A DNA stretch of 61,954 nt from Sorangiineae bacterium NIC37A_2 (GCA_002085155.1 NASX01000023.1:11116-73069); one strand, 5' to 3'; shown: positions 1 to 9,925, numbered from the stretch's first letter. A program made the numbers and translations. The notes: a model not told the origin generated them from the letters alone.

Positions 1-301
1 GAACCTGGCGGCCGGTCAATGGACCACGAACGGACTCGGCAATGAGGTCGCGGGCGCGAACATTTCCGGCGGGAAAATTTGGCTGCGCGTCGAGGCCAAT
101 GTCCGAAGCGACAACGGTGGCGCCAATGCTCGCTTCTCGTACAGCACGGACGGGCAGACGTTCACGCCCCTTGGGAACACCTACAACATGACGAAGGATT
201 GGCAGTACTTCCTCGGCTACCGCTTCGCCATCTTCAACTACGCCACCTCTGCTCTCGGCGGCGCGATCAAGGTCAACTCCTTCACGGTCACGACTCCGTG
301 A
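1..301 (+). CDS. C-terminal fragment of a GH43-like glycoside hydrolase (partial, runs off the left edge)
   Basis: An open frame enters from the left edge and stops with TGA at 299-301, giving 99 residues. The text GKIWLRVEANVRSDNGG, FSYSTDGQTF, LGYRFAIFNYATSALGG matches the concanavalin-like beta-sandwich found at the C-terminus of many GH43 beta-xylosidases and arabinofuranosidases. The catalytic five-blade propeller would lie outside the window. Such enzymes are usually exported and attack xylan or arabinan side chains, but substrate cannot be told from this part. The next gene is convergent. It could instead belong to another glycosidase with the same accessory domain. Confidence 0.6.
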   Translation, partial: NLAAGQWTTNGLGNEVAGANISGGKIWLRVEANVRSDNGGANARFSYSTDGQTFTPLGNTYNMTKDWQYFLGYRFAIFNYATSALGGAIKVNSFTVTTP

Positions 302-444
302 GCCGCGAGCTCGAAGCTCCGAGCTCCGTCGCCAGCCGTTCCACCTGAAAAGGCGGGACGGCTGAGCCCAGGGCGCGAGCGAGACGTCGGCGCGAAAAGA
401 CGAGCGCCCGAGAAAAAGCGTCGCCGGTCGAGCTCAAGAGGAGC

Positions 445-1626
445 TCAGGGGAGATTCGCGGAGGAGACGATCCAGGTGTTGTCGGTGCAATAGGGGCAGC
501 TCCCGCCCACAAGCATTCCCTTGCCTGTAGCGGTCATGTCGCCTTTGAGCCACCAGTTCAGCCAGGCCAGGCTGATGCGCGTGAAGTGCCCGCCGTTCTG
601 AGCCCAGAGATCGCCACCGTGATCGGCGCCGATCTTCGCGAACATCATGATCGGGATCTCACTCCGCTTTGAGATGTTGTCGTAGTCGCGCTGACCGTTC
701 TCATTGGCTCCGAGGCTGTCAGCGGTTCCCGTGATGATGAGCACCGGCGTGTGGATGGAGTTGTAGAAGTTCTGGTCGACGGAGAAGGAGCCACTGCTCG
801 TGTGCCCCCAGGTCGTCATGCGTGGATCCGCCGCCGTTCCTGCCGCCATCAAGCCGCCACAAGAGAACCCATTCGCCGCAACCTTCTCAGTGTCGATCGC
901 TTGGTAATAGGCGCTACAGGGCTTGTCGTTCTCTTCCTGGATCCAGTCGACGTAGCGCAGAAGCACATCACCGCCGCCGCCGAGCTGGCGATTTGGCTGA
1001 TTCCCCTGCGGATCACCGTCCGCAATCACGAAGTAACCATGGGACGCGATCTGAGCCATGGCGGCTTCTGCAGCGAAACCGTCTCGCGAACATCCGCCCT
1101 GCCCCCAGACGAAGATGGGGTAACGCTCGCCTTCGCCGAGATCGGCAGGACGGAAAATCGTTCCTTCGCGGATACCCGGATCAGAATTCGTCTCGACGAT
1201 CACTTGGTGAGGCCCCGTACCGGAGACGTTGCGATTCACGCGCGTCGAGGCCGTGCAGGTTCCGGTGAATCCGCCGCTTCCCGCGCCACCACTGGCTGCC
1301 CCTCCGCTCGCGGCGCCGCCGGACGCTTGACCACCCGTCTCCGATTGTCCGCCGCTTCCTGCGTCCGGAGTTCCGCCACTTGCTGTGTCAGGTGCCCCGC
1401 CGCTCGCATTCTGGGGAAGACCGCCGGAGCTCGTCTCGCCCCCCGCACTCGCGACGGCTCCGCCCGCGCCTGCCGCAGTTCCCCCTGCCGCGGCTCCTCC
1501 CGCGGCCGCCGCCGTTCCACCGCTCCCTGACGATCCCCCATCGCTATCGGATGAGCTGCAGGCCACCGAGAGCGTACCGAGCACCGAAAAGGCGACCAAC
1601 GAACGAAGAACACGCGGGGCGGGCAC
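445..1626 (-). CDS. Lipoprotein alpha/beta-hydrolase (esterase or depolymerase-like)
   Basis: The start is GTG at 1626. Residues 1-23 form a lipoprotein signal ending LSVAC (C23; the -3 residue Ser is unusual). About 90 residues of Gly/Ser/Ala linker follow, then an alpha/beta-hydrolase domain. The nucleophile elbow is GFSCGG (GxSxG type). A candidate acid is the Asp in TGTADSLG, and candidate histidines lie in GADHGG and NGGHF. The fold resembles chlorophyllase and dienelactone-hydrolase-type esterases or PHB depolymerases. It is predicted to be anchored in the cell envelope. Its substrate is unknown, though a glycosidase gene converges on it. It is divergent from the pirin gene, and the 142-bp gap should hold both promoters. 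Confidence 0.8.
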   Translation of the reverse strand: MPAPRVLRSLVAFSVLGTLSVACSSSDSDGGSSGSGGTAAAAGGAAAGGTAAGAGGAVASAGGETSSGGLPQNASGGAPDTASGGTPDAGSGGQSETGGQASGGAASGGAASGGAGSGGFTGTCTASTRVNRNVSGTGPHQVIVETNSDPGIREGTIFRPADLGEGERYPIFVWGQGGCSRDGFAAEAAMAQIASHGYFVIADGDPQGNQPNRQLGGGGDVLLRYVDWIQEENDKPCSAYYQAIDTEKVAANGFSCGGLMAAGTAADPRMTTWGHTSSGSFSVDQNFYNSIHTPVLIITGTADSLGANENGQRDYDNISKRSEIPIMMFAKIGADHGGDLWAQNGGHFTRISLAWLNWWLKGDMTATGKGMLVGGSCPYCTDNTWIVSSANLP

Positions 1627-1768
1627 GTATGTTCTGTACCCGTTGGGCCCCCACCCGAGGGGATGCGCCGAGCCGCCCCCGCGAGATTCAAACTTTCATT
1701 CGGGCTGCGTCACCGCTCGCCGAGCCATTCAGTGGCATTTTGCTCACATGTCCTAAACTAGAGGGACA

Positions 1769-2923
1769 ATGAAGGAAATCGATCGGCGCGTAGCCCTCAA
1801 GTCTGTCGCGGGGACCGTCGCCCTCGGAAGTGTCCTCGCCTGCTCGCGGCGCGTCCCAGAGCCCGGCGTGCGGGACTCGACGCCCGCACCGCTCGCGCTC
1901 GATGAGGCGCGAGTCAAGACGACCTTTCGCCTCCAAAAGAACACCCCCTTTCCGACGTTCGATCCTTTCCTTTTCTGCGTTCACCATCAGGACGCGTTCC
2001 CCGCCGGGAACGGCCGCTTCGGACCCAGTGTGTCCCTCGACGGTCGAAACCTCGGCCAAGACTTCTCCGCGAAAGACGGCTTCAGCATGTACCACGGGCG
2101 GGAAGTCCCGGGATTTCCTCGTCATCCACACCGCGGTTTCGAGACCATCACCGTCGTCCGCAAAGGCCGCCTCGATCATGCAGATTCGCTAGGCGCGCGG
2201 GCCAGATACGGCGACGGCGATGTGCAATGGCTCACAGCCGGCGCTGGCATCGAACACGCCGAGATGTTCCCCTTGCTCAGTGAGCGTTCAGAGAACCCTC
2301 TCGATCTCTTTCAGATCTGGCTCAACTTGCCCAAGCGCAGCAAGTTCGCTGACCCAGCCTTCAGCATGATCTGGGCGAACATGACGCGCGAGAGCTCGCT
2401 TACCGACGACGAAGGCCGTCCGATTCGGCTCACCGTGCGCGCTGGGGCCCTCGGCGATCTCCGCGTCCCGGGCACCCCCGCCCAATCCTGGGCAGCCGAC
2501 CCGAAAAATGACGTGGCCGTGGCGACCATCGAGCTCGCTCCTGGCGCGACCTTCCGCCTGCCCGCCGCTCTGCCCGGAACCGACCGCGCCCTCTATCTGA
2601 TCTCCGGCTCCCAGGTTGCCCTCGGTGGCGCCCAGCTTCTCCCCGGTCACGGCGCCCGGCTGGACTCCCATCTCCCGCTCACGCTCCAGGCGGGAAACGA
2701 TTCAGTCGAGCTCCTGCTGCTCCAGGGCCGTCCCATTGGTGAGCCGGTCGCGAAACGCGGGCCCTTCGTCATGAACACCGAAGACGAGCTGCGCCAAGCG
2801 TACCTCGACTACCGAAAGACCCAGTTTGGAGGCTGGCCCTGGGACGACGCCGCGCCCGTCCACGGACCTTCGCCGGACCGCTTTGCGGTTCACCCGAGCG
2901 GGAAAACAGAGAAACCCGTGTAG
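1769..2923 (+). CDS. Pirin-family cupin protein with a Tat/lipoprotein-like leader
   Basis: The 384-residue product has the pirin signature: HPHRGFETIT, HADSLG and GDVQWLTAGAGIEHAEMF, which supplies the metal-binding His/Glu of the N-terminal cupin. A second beta-barrel follows. Pirins bind Fe or similar metals and some act as quercetin 2,3-dioxygenases or redox sensors. What is unusual is the N-terminus: DRRVALKSVAGTVALGSVLAC looks like a twin-arginine leader ending in a lipobox (C25), whereas most pirins are cytosolic. The ATG at 1769 has GAGGGA just upstream. Function beyond the fold is not clear. Confidence 0.85.
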   Translation: MKEIDRRVALKSVAGTVALGSVLACSRRVPEPGVRDSTPAPLALDEARVKTTFRLQKNTPFPTFDPFLFCVHHQDAFPAGNGRFGPSVSLDGRNLGQDFSAKDGFSMYHGREVPGFPRHPHRGFETITVVRKGRLDHADSLGARARYGDGDVQWLTAGAGIEHAEMFPLLSERSENPLDLFQIWLNLPKRSKFADPAFSMIWANMTRESSLTDDEGRPIRLTVRAGALGDLRVPGTPAQSWAADPKNDVAVATIELAPGATFRLPAALPGTDRALYLISGSQVALGGAQLLPGHGARLDSHLPLTLQAGNDSVELLLLQGRPIGEPVAKRGPFVMNTEDELRQAYLDYRKTQFGGWPWDDAAPVHGPSPDRFAVHPSGKTEKPV

Positions 2924-3118
2924 GTTCGAACGTTGTGTTCTGAGCCAGCTCCCCTTGGCCCGTTCCCTCAGGAGCGTGGCAAGTGCTTCCTTTCAAATTT
3001 GAAATTTCCTGTAGCCAAAGATGCGCGTTCGGTGTTAGAGGTGGGATAGCCCCTTTGGATCCCCTTCCGACATGTGCAAGTCGCCAGGGGTGGGGCGAGA
3101 GACGCTTCTCTTCCGAGC

Positions 3119-4513
3119 ATGGCCTTTCCTCTCCTTCCCGCCGCCGGGACGCTCCACCCAAAATGGGCTGTTGACCTCCTGGTCAGCGCCCAGCGGCGGC
3201 GTTTCAGCGGCAGCCTCGTGGTGCGCAAGAGCGGAGGCTCTGAGCTCAGGCTCGGGCTCGCGGAAGGGCTCGTGACCGGGTGGGCGAAAGGCTCCTCGCC
3301 CTTGCCCGGCGGAGACGCAGGAGCCGCGGGTCCCGGGAGTCTCGAGGAGATCCTCGCGGAGCTCTTGCCCCCAGAACAGATCGCCTTCTGCCAGACCCAC
3401 GCCGAGCGCCGCGAAATAGACCTACTCGGCGCAGCCGCCGAGCTCCGATTCCTCGACGCGGAGGCTCTCGCTCGCCTGCGCAAGGAGGGGCTGCTTCGGG
3501 AGCTCCGTTCGCTCCTCCGGACTTGTCACGAGCTCGACTACGAGTTCCAGGCCCACGAGGACAAGGTGGTCGGCTTCAGTCCTCCCCTCGAACCCGCCGT
3601 CCTGATCGCCGATCTTCTCGAACACTCACCAGCGCTCGAAGCCTGTCGCACGCGCATTCAAGGGCTCGGCGACAAAGTGCTCGCTGTCCCCGACGTCTTC
3701 AAAGCGAGCGCCACTGAGCTCCGCCGCGGGCCGCGCCAAGTCCTTCAAAGCCTCGCGCGGTCGCCCGAGAGCTTCGAGACCTTGCGCACGAGAAACCTCG
3801 TCCCCGAGCCCACTCTCGTCGCGACAGTCTACGCCTTGCTCGCCTGCACCCCGGACAATGTCCCAAGCGGCGCGTCGAAAGCAGCGGCTGCCCTTTCTAC
3901 CGGTCCGGGCCTCATCAGCGACTTCCCTCGAAGTGATAGCGAGATCCAGGAGCTGCGCCAGAAGGATACCGTACGCATCCCGCACGCCTCACAACCGCCG
4001 CCCACCCATCCTCGAGCCACGCCCTTGGGCGGAAGTGAAAGGCGGGAGACCAACCGCAGCGGAAGCTACCGCATCGCTCATACATCGGGCGATGCTCCTC
4101 GCGAATCCGTTGGGCCCGAGAGCGCCGCATTCGGCCCAAGGCCCACGCCGCCCGCGCCCCATCGCCCGTACGTGAAATCGCCCCAAGAGAGGGAGGTCGA
4201 GAGCCGCGTGCTCGACGCGTGGCTTCGCGCGGTGGACGATAAGAGCTACGCGCCGAAGGCGCTGCGCTGGGCCGAGAAGGCGGCCGACTATTTCCCGAAG
4301 AACTCGAGCATTTTGTTCTATTTGGCCTGTTTGCTCGCCATGAATGATCATCCCCTCGAAGCCGAGGCGGTTTCGGTCCATCTCCTGAAGCTCGACCCGG
4401 AGCACCTCGAGGCACAAAGCGAGCTCAAGCAACTCCAGAAGCTGAACCGCCTTCAGTCACGGCCGCGCCCGAAGACGATGCTGAATCGCTGGGGGATCCG
4501 GAAGAGCCTCTGA
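3119..4513 (+). CDS. DUF4388-like / TPR protein
   Basis: The frame opens at 3074, but ATG 3119 (MAFPLLPAAG) is a more natural start and gives 464 residues; neither start has a clear ribosome site. The first ~110 residues (FSGSLVVRKSGG, ELRLGLAEGLVTGW) resemble the DUF4388/PATAN module common in myxobacterial signalling proteins. A middle helical region and a Pro/Arg-rich linker follow. The last ~90 residues contain a TPR pair (ALRWAEKAADYFPKNSSILFYLACLLA). There is no signal peptide or membrane segment, so it is probably a cytoplasmic scaffold. Its stop lies only 5 bp from the stop of the convergent kinase gene. A partnership with that kinase is possible but only inferred. Confidence 0.65.
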   Translation: MAFPLLPAAGTLHPKWAVDLLVSAQRRRFSGSLVVRKSGGSELRLGLAEGLVTGWAKGSSPLPGGDAGAAGPGSLEEILAELLPPEQIAFCQTHAERREIDLLGAAAELRFLDAEALARLRKEGLLRELRSLLRTCHELDYEFQAHEDKVVGFSPPLEPAVLIADLLEHSPALEACRTRIQGLGDKVLAVPDVFKASATELRRGPRQVLQSLARSPESFETLRTRNLVPEPTLVATVYALLACTPDNVPSGASKAAAALSTGPGLISDFPRSDSEIQELRQKDTVRIPHASQPPPTHPRATPLGGSERRETNRSGSYRIAHTSGDAPRESVGPESAAFGPRPTPPAPHRPYVKSPQEREVESRVLDAWLRAVDDKSYAPKALRWAEKAADYFPKNSSILFYLACLLAMNDHPLEAEAVSVHLLKLDPEHLEAQSELKQLQKLNRLQSRPRPKTMLNRWGIRKSL

Positions 4514-4518
4514 GCGGC

Positions 4519-6972
4519 TCAGAGGTTCGTCCCGCCACGGCGAGCGCTGATCGCGTCGATCGCTTCCCAATAGGCCTTCGACTGATCTTTGCAGGGAGCG
4601 GGACAGGGTTTCGTCTTCCCCTTTCCGCACCCTGTTTTGGTCCCCTTCGCGAGAGAAGCGAGGAGGGCCGCGCTGCGATCGTCTCCCAGGCTCTTGGCTC
4701 GATCGAGCAAAGGCAACCGATCTTCACAGGATTTTGCGCCTTCGAGCTCCAGCAAGATGCGGAGCGCGGGAGAGGCTGCCTCCAGCACCTCCTTCGAACG
4801 AAGCAGCTCCTTGGCCTTCGGCGCTACTTTCGCTCCGCTCTTCTCGAGCTGATACAGAAGATCAGCTCCAGCGCTCCCGAGGCCGCTCCTCATGAGCTCA
4901 AGGGCGAGGTCCGACGCATTGCCGCCGGTCTTTGCAGCCCTGAGCACGATCAGTCCCAGAGCTTCACTATCCCGTTTTTCAGGAGCGACCCGCAGCAGCT
5001 TCTTTGCCGTCACCATCGCATCCGCGAGCCCCGTCGCGCGACTCGCGAAGGCGAGGAGCAGCGGCTCAAGCACCCGCGGATCTTCGGGATACTGCTCGGA
5101 GAGCGGGAGGAGCCCTTCGACGCCTAGCCGCAAAGCGTCCGCGAGCTCAACGTCTGTCGCGAGCGCAGGCTCAGAAATCTCAAGAGGTGCGGGCTCCTCG
5201 CGCGCCGGCGCCGGCTCATCTGGGACCGGCACGGGAGCCTCGCTTGCGAGCTTCTCTGCTTCCGCGCGAGCCTTTGTGACCTCGCTCGCGCGCCACTTGA
5301 GTCCGAGGAAGAGCAGCGCCCCCGAGACACAGAAGAGCAAAATGAGCAGAGGCGCTCCCAGCCACCGGCGAAGGCGAGCCGCGTGAGGCCCCTCCAGCGC
5401 CCTGCGCTTGAAGTAAGCGGCGCTGCCCCCGAGGAGAGCGACGATCGGAACGATCCAGGTGAACCCGGCAAAGCCGACGCCGGGCTGTTGGGTGAGAAGC
5501 GGACTATCCCAGAGGCGACTCAGAAAGTCGTCGGCAAAACGGAGCAAGAGGTAACTCGCTCCGTACGCGATGAGCCCAGCGAGAAGCGCGCTCCGAAGGC
5601 GCCCTAATACAGCGACCACTCGGGCGCTGTTCGCCCAGATCGCAGAACGAAAACGTTTGATGCCGAGAGCCGCGGGCATAGCTAGCGTGCCCGAGATGCC
5701 CGCGGCGACCAAGATGAACTCGGTCTTGCTCAGTCGAATCGGTCCCACAAAAAGCTCAAGTCCACTCAGCGCGCTCGCGAGCAAAGCGAAACAAGAGAGA
5801 CCCGCCGCGAATCCGTAGAACAAAAGCCTCGGCCTCGTCGTGCTGAGATCTTCAATCTCCTCAGCGCCGAAAAGTGCCGATTCCATGGGGGGGCGCGGCG
5901 GCGGGCGGGTCTCTCCGAGAGCCACACGCACCTCGGAGAGCACCGCTTCGAGAGCGGCGCGCGCGTCACCGATCGTCTGGTAACGGTGGTCCGGCTCCTT
6001 CGCCATCGAGCGCTGGATGAAGAGCTCGAGGGACTCCGGGATCTCGGGCACGATCTTGCGCGGCCGCGGCGCCTCTTCCGTCATCACCGCGACCAGCATC
6101 GCCATCAGGTTGTCCGCGACGAAGGGAGCTTGCCCCGTCACCGCAGCGAACAAGATCACTCCGAGCCCGTAGACATCGACCCGATGATCCCCGCGATTGC
6201 CCATGGCCTGTTCGGGAGCCATGAAGGCGGGTGTTCCGACCAAAGAGCCCGTCTTGGTGAGCTGCGTGTCCGAGTGATCGAGGAAGCGGGATAGCCCAAA
6301 GTCGAGCAGCTTGACCTCAGGGTGTCTCGGCACGTTTCCGTCCGGTCCCGCCAACAGAAAGACATTCTGAGGCTTGAGGTCGCGATGAATGATGTTTTGG
6401 GCGTGAGCTGCCTCGAGAGCCTCACAAATCTGAAGGCCCACCTCGATCGCTGTGACCACGTCGAGGCGGCCGCGTTCTTCGATGTACTGATCCAGGTCGA
6501 GCCCCGAAAGAAGCTCACAAGCCAGGTAGCTGTAGCCGTCCTCGGTGCGGCCGATGTCGAAGACGCCCACCACCTTCGGGTGGGACAGAGAGGCTGCGGC
6601 CTCCGCCTCTTGCTGGAACCGTGCCAGTTGTTCTGCGTCCCGGGCGTGCTCAGGGTGGAGCACCTTGAGAGCGAAGAGCTTCGTGCGGATGCGGGCGTGC
6701 CGAGCTCGATAAACACAGCCGACGCCCCCCTGACCGATCAGCCCCTCGATCAAATAAGTGTCGTTCAGGGTGCGGCCGATCAGCGGATCGATCTCCTGAC
6801 TGACCTCCGGCAGTGGTCCTTGTGCTTCCACCGATGTCGTCGCGCCGCTTGTCGCCACGTTAGCCTCAGCAAGGTACCTGAAGCCCACTGGTTCCGCATG
6901 TGCCTGCGGCAGAGCGACTTTCAAGGGCGAATTCATGAGGACGGGAGCGGGCGGGGCTCTCTCGGCAGCCAC
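4519..6972 (-). CDS. Membrane-spanning Ser/Thr protein kinase
   Basis: This is an 817-residue PknB-type kinase with all catalytic elements: Gly loop GQGGVG at 80-85, Lys103 in ALKVL, HRDLKPQN at 196-203, DFG at 224-226 and MAPE at 251-254. The kinase domain ends near residue 345. About five or six hydrophobic segments follow between ~380 and ~560, then a soluble helical tail of ~250 residues ending in a Cys-containing stretch. Multi-span Hanks kinases of this kind are frequent in myxobacteria, most other bacterial ones having a single span. The start taken is GTG 6972; ATG 6936 (MNSPLKV) is an alternative. The kinase should face the cytoplasm. Confidence 0.9.
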   Translation of the reverse strand: MAAERAPPAPVLMNSPLKVALPQAHAEPVGFRYLAEANVATSGATTSVEAQGPLPEVSQEIDPLIGRTLNDTYLIEGLIGQGGVGCVYRARHARIRTKLFALKVLHPEHARDAEQLARFQQEAEAAASLSHPKVVGVFDIGRTEDGYSYLACELLSGLDLDQYIEERGRLDVVTAIEVGLQICEALEAAHAQNIIHRDLKPQNVFLLAGPDGNVPRHPEVKLLDFGLSRFLDHSDTQLTKTGSLVGTPAFMAPEQAMGNRGDHRVDVYGLGVILFAAVTGQAPFVADNLMAMLVAVMTEEAPRPRKIVPEIPESLELFIQRSMAKEPDHRYQTIGDARAALEAVLSEVRVALGETRPPPRPPMESALFGAEEIEDLSTTRPRLLFYGFAAGLSCFALLASALSGLELFVGPIRLSKTEFILVAAGISGTLAMPAALGIKRFRSAIWANSARVVAVLGRLRSALLAGLIAYGASYLLLRFADDFLSRLWDSPLLTQQPGVGFAGFTWIVPIVALLGGSAAYFKRRALEGPHAARLRRWLGAPLLILLFCVSGALLFLGLKWRASEVTKARAEAEKLASEAPVPVPDEPAPAREEPAPLEISEPALATDVELADALRLGVEGLLPLSEQYPEDPRVLEPLLLAFASRATGLADAMVTAKKLLRVAPEKRDSEALGLIVLRAAKTGGNASDLALELMRSGLGSAGADLLYQLEKSGAKVAPKAKELLRSKEVLEAASPALRILLELEGAKSCEDRLPLLDRAKSLGDDRSAALLASLAKGTKTGCGKGKTKPCPAPCKDQSKAYWEAIDAISARRGGTNL

Positions 6973-7122
6973 GTAGGGCGATTCCCTACGTCGGAACGAT
7001 GGAGTCCACGGGGACCTCTCCCCAAAACGGCGCGAAGCGCCCCCCGAGTTAGAGATCTCCCTTCAAAAAGTCCGCTCAGACTTCCCGTCCGCGCCTTGTG
7101 AGCCAGTTTCGGCCCATGTTAG

Positions 7123-7138
7123 GGACATTTTAATGTCC
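7123..7138. repeat. Inverted repeat over the start codon of the acyltransferase gene
   Basis: GGACATT (7123-7129), a 2-nt spacer, and AATGTCC (7132-7138) form a perfect 7-bp inverted repeat. The start codon ATG 7133-7135 lies in the right arm. It could be an operator or could pair up the start codon in mRNA, or it may be chance. Confidence 0.35.
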
Positions 7139-8251
7139 AGTGCCAGCCCCGGTCGCCTCCCTGGTCTCGACGGCCTGCGGGCCCTCGCGGTGCTCCTCGT
7201 CGTCTTCTTCCACCAAGAGCTCCTCGGCATCGGCTGGATCGGAGTCCAGATCTTCTTTGTTCTCTCCGGGTTCCTCATCACCCGGATTCTCGTGCAGTCG
7301 AAAGAACTCCCGTTACGAGCATACCTCGTCGAGTTCTACGGCCGGCGCTCGCTCCGTATCTTTCCCCTCTATTTCGGGGTGCTCGGGGCCTTCGCCCTCC
7401 TTGCGGCCCTAGGCATGGAAGCCCAAGGCGTACGCGAAGGACTGCCTTTCGCAGCGACGTACACCTACAACTTCTGGCACGCGTCGGATGCCTTCGTTCA
7501 CTCGAAGCTCATCTCCCATTTTTGGTCGCTGTGCGTCGAAGAGCAGTTCTACCTGATCTGGCCTTTTTTCATCTTCTTCTGCCGCCCGAGCGCCCTGCGG
7601 GCGGCCCTGCTCTCGATCGTCTTTCTCGGGCCTTTGGTTCGGCTCGGTCTCCACGCCCTCATCGAGACCCCTTCGCTCGGCGCGTTCGAAGACACGGAGG
7701 TTGCCCTCTACGTCCTCACACCGTCCCACGTGGATGCTTTTGCGCTCGGCGCGCTCTTCTCGCTCTATCCGCTCGGAGGAAAGCCCGGCGCGCTTCTCGG
7801 GTGCTTCGCCATCCTAGCGGCTTCAGGAGCCCTGCTTGCCCCGAGGGTGCCCGATGGTCCCCTCTCTTTCGGGAGTCTTGGCTTCCCGCTCGGGCTCGCT
7901 CCCGGCTACGGCTATATCTGGGCCTATTCGCTCCTGAATCTGTGCGCAGCTCTCACGATCGACTGCGTTGTCCACCGTCGTCTTCTCCCCGGACTCTTTG
8001 AGTCACGGGTCATGAGCTACATCGGGAAGATCTCGTACGGCGTCTACGTATTCCATTATCCGCTCCAGTCTTTCATCAGGAAGGCACTCCCCAACGCTCC
8101 CGTCGCGCTCGGTCTCGTGGTTCAGGTCACGTTGACGCTCCTCGTCGCGAGCCTCTCGTTTTACCTCTGGGAGACCCCCTTCCTCCGAAAGAAGGACGTC
8201 TGGTTCAAGCCTGGGCCCGAAAAAGGACCGCCCGCGCGAGCCGCTGCGTAG
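7133..8251 (+). CDS. Acyltransferase-3 family membrane protein (OafA/YrhL type)
   Basis: The 372-residue polytopic protein starts with the family signature LPGLDGLRALAVLLVVFFHQ, which carries the conserved Arg and His, followed by GVQIFFVLSGFLITR and about ten membrane segments. FWSLCVEEQFYLIWP and SYGVYVFHYPLQ near the middle and end are also typical. Family members transfer acetyl or other acyl groups to cell-surface sugars, such as O-antigen or exopolysaccharide, at the inner membrane. No SGNH domain is fused to the C-terminus. The acceptor cannot be predicted, since no polysaccharide cluster is adjacent. It stands alone, divergent from the upstream kinase. Confidence 0.9.
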   Translation: MSSASPGRLPGLDGLRALAVLLVVFFHQELLGIGWIGVQIFFVLSGFLITRILVQSKELPLRAYLVEFYGRRSLRIFPLYFGVLGAFALLAALGMEAQGVREGLPFAATYTYNFWHASDAFVHSKLISHFWSLCVEEQFYLIWPFFIFFCRPSALRAALLSIVFLGPLVRLGLHALIETPSLGAFEDTEVALYVLTPSHVDAFALGALFSLYPLGGKPGALLGCFAILAASGALLAPRVPDGPLSFGSLGFPLGLAPGYGYIWAYSLLNLCAALTIDCVVHRRLLPGLFESRVMSYIGKISYGVYVFHYPLQSFIRKALPNAPVALGLVVQVTLTLLVASLSFYLWETPFLRKKDVWFKPGPEKGPPARAAA

Positions 8252-8389
8252 AGTCTCGGTCCGGAGAGCTCTGTCCTCTCACCCTTTCACAATCAACATC
8301 GCGCCTCGAAATATTTTAGATCGGAGAGCCCGCCCTCTGCGTAATGGTTTTCGACGCTCAGATTCCTCTATACCCTGCCCTTGATCTTT

Positions 8390-9883
8390 ATGCGCAAAGC
8401 AGCCCCCGCCCGCTCCGGTCTCCCAAGAAGCGTCCGTCCCCTCGCGGCGCTCCTCCTCGTTGGCTCGAGCCTCCTCGCCTGCGGAAAGAGAGCTCCGGAG
8501 GTCCCCGCCGGCCCGGCGACGCCCCGCTCCTCGACCAAGGCGGACCGCGAGAGCGTCTCTGTCACCATCTACAACTCGAACTTCGGTCTCGTGCGCGAGA
8601 CCCGGCGCGTGAAGCTCGACGAAGGCAAGGTCGCCCTCGCCTTCGCTGACGTCTCCGCCCACATTCAGCCGGAGACCGTTCACCTGAAGAGCCTCGACGG
8701 GAACAATCTTCTCACAGTTCTTGAACAGAACTATCGCTACGACCTGCTCACTCCCGATAAGCTCCTCGAAAAGTACGTCGGGAAGAAGATCAAGGTCGCT
8801 CGTTACCACGAGAAGCTCGGCACCGAAGAGATCGTCGAAGCCGACGTGCTCGCTGTTGAAGGTGGACCTGTGTTCCGTATCAATGGCGAGATCGTGACGG
8901 GGCAGCCCGGTCGCCTGATTTTCCCGGAGATTCCGAGCAATCTGCTCTCGCGTCCGACCCTTGTTTGGCTCCTCGCGAGCGCGAGGCCGGAGCAGCGCCT
9001 CGAGGTCAGCTACCTGACCGGACAAATGCGCTGGCGCGCCGACTACGTGCTCGTCCTCGCAGAGGACGACAAGCGCGCAGACCTGAGCGGCTGGGTCACT
9101 CTCGAGAATCGCTCAGGCACCAGCTACGACGGCGCCGAGCTGAAGCTCGTCGCGGGCGACGTCCAGCGTGTCGTCCCGCCTGCCCCCGCGCCCGTTCCGG
9201 AAGAAGAGGGATACGCCTACGAGTACGCCGAAGCCGCTGCCCCCCCTCCCTTCGCAGAGGAGCAGCTCTTCGAGTACCACCTTTACACTCTCTCCCGAAA
9301 GACCGACCTCAAGGACAACGAGCAAAAGCAGGTCAACCTCCTCGAAGCCAGCTCGATTCCGGTCGAGAAAAAGCTCATCGTCCGCGGACAGAACTACTGG
9401 TACACGACGCGCGCTGGGACTGTCCTCGAGAAGCAAAAAGTCTCCGCGTACCTCGAGTTCGAGAACACCGAGAAGAACCAGCTCGGCATGCCGCTGCCGA
9501 AGGGTACAATCCGCGTCTACAAGGCGAACCGCGGCGGTTCCCAAGAGTTCGTCGGAGAAGATTCGATCGACCACACGCCGCGTGACGAAAGGGTCTTGAT
9601 CAAGCTGGGTGAGTCCTTCGACGTCGTCGTCGATCAGAAGCAGGTCGAATACCTGGCTCTCAGCTCCTGCTCCAGCGAAAGCGCCTGGGAAATCGCGCTC
9701 CGGAATCACAAAGATCAAGCCGAGGTCGTCGAGGTCGAACAGCCTGTCAGCGGAGACTACGAAGTCGTCAGCTCCAGTCACAAAGCGACCAAGAAGGACG
9801 TTCACACCTTCAGCTTCCAGGTCAAGGTCGATGCCCGCGGCGAAGCCAAGATCACCTACCGCGTCCGAAACACGTATTGCTAA
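8390..9883 (+). CDS. DUF4139 lipoprotein, first of a tandem pair
   Basis: The frame is open from a TTG at 8381, but ATG 8390 (MRKAAPARSG) is the better start, giving 497 residues. A basic N-region and hydrophobic core lead to the lipobox SLLAC. The body is a DUF4139 protein: VTIYNSNFGLVRETR, YNYR-like QNYRYDLLTPDKLLEKYVG, LSGWVTLENRSGTSYDGAELKLVAGDV, and a C-terminal beta-rich section. DUF4139 proteins are exported and have no established activity. The downstream neighbour is a close paralogue 42 bp away, so the two are probably co-transcribed and arose by duplication. Confidence 0.85.
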   Translation: MRKAAPARSGLPRSVRPLAALLLVGSSLLACGKRAPEVPAGPATPRSSTKADRESVSVTIYNSNFGLVRETRRVKLDEGKVALAFADVSAHIQPETVHLKSLDGNNLLTVLEQNYRYDLLTPDKLLEKYVGKKIKVARYHEKLGTEEIVEADVLAVEGGPVFRINGEIVTGQPGRLIFPEIPSNLLSRPTLVWLLASARPEQRLEVSYLTGQMRWRADYVLVLAEDDKRADLSGWVTLENRSGTSYDGAELKLVAGDVQRVVPPAPAPVPEEEGYAYEYAEAAAPPPFAEEQLFEYHLYTLSRKTDLKDNEQKQVNLLEASSIPVEKKLIVRGQNYWYTTRAGTVLEKQKVSAYLEFENTEKNQLGMPLPKGTIRVYKANRGGSQEFVGEDSIDHTPRDERVLIKLGESFDVVVDQKQVEYLALSSCSSESAWEIALRNHKDQAEVVEVEQPVSGDYEVVSSSHKATKKDVHTFSFQVKVDARGEAKITYRVRNTYC

Positions 9884-9925
9884 CGAGAAGAGAAGTTCCC
9901 TCGCCTCAGAGAAGGTAGAAACTCC

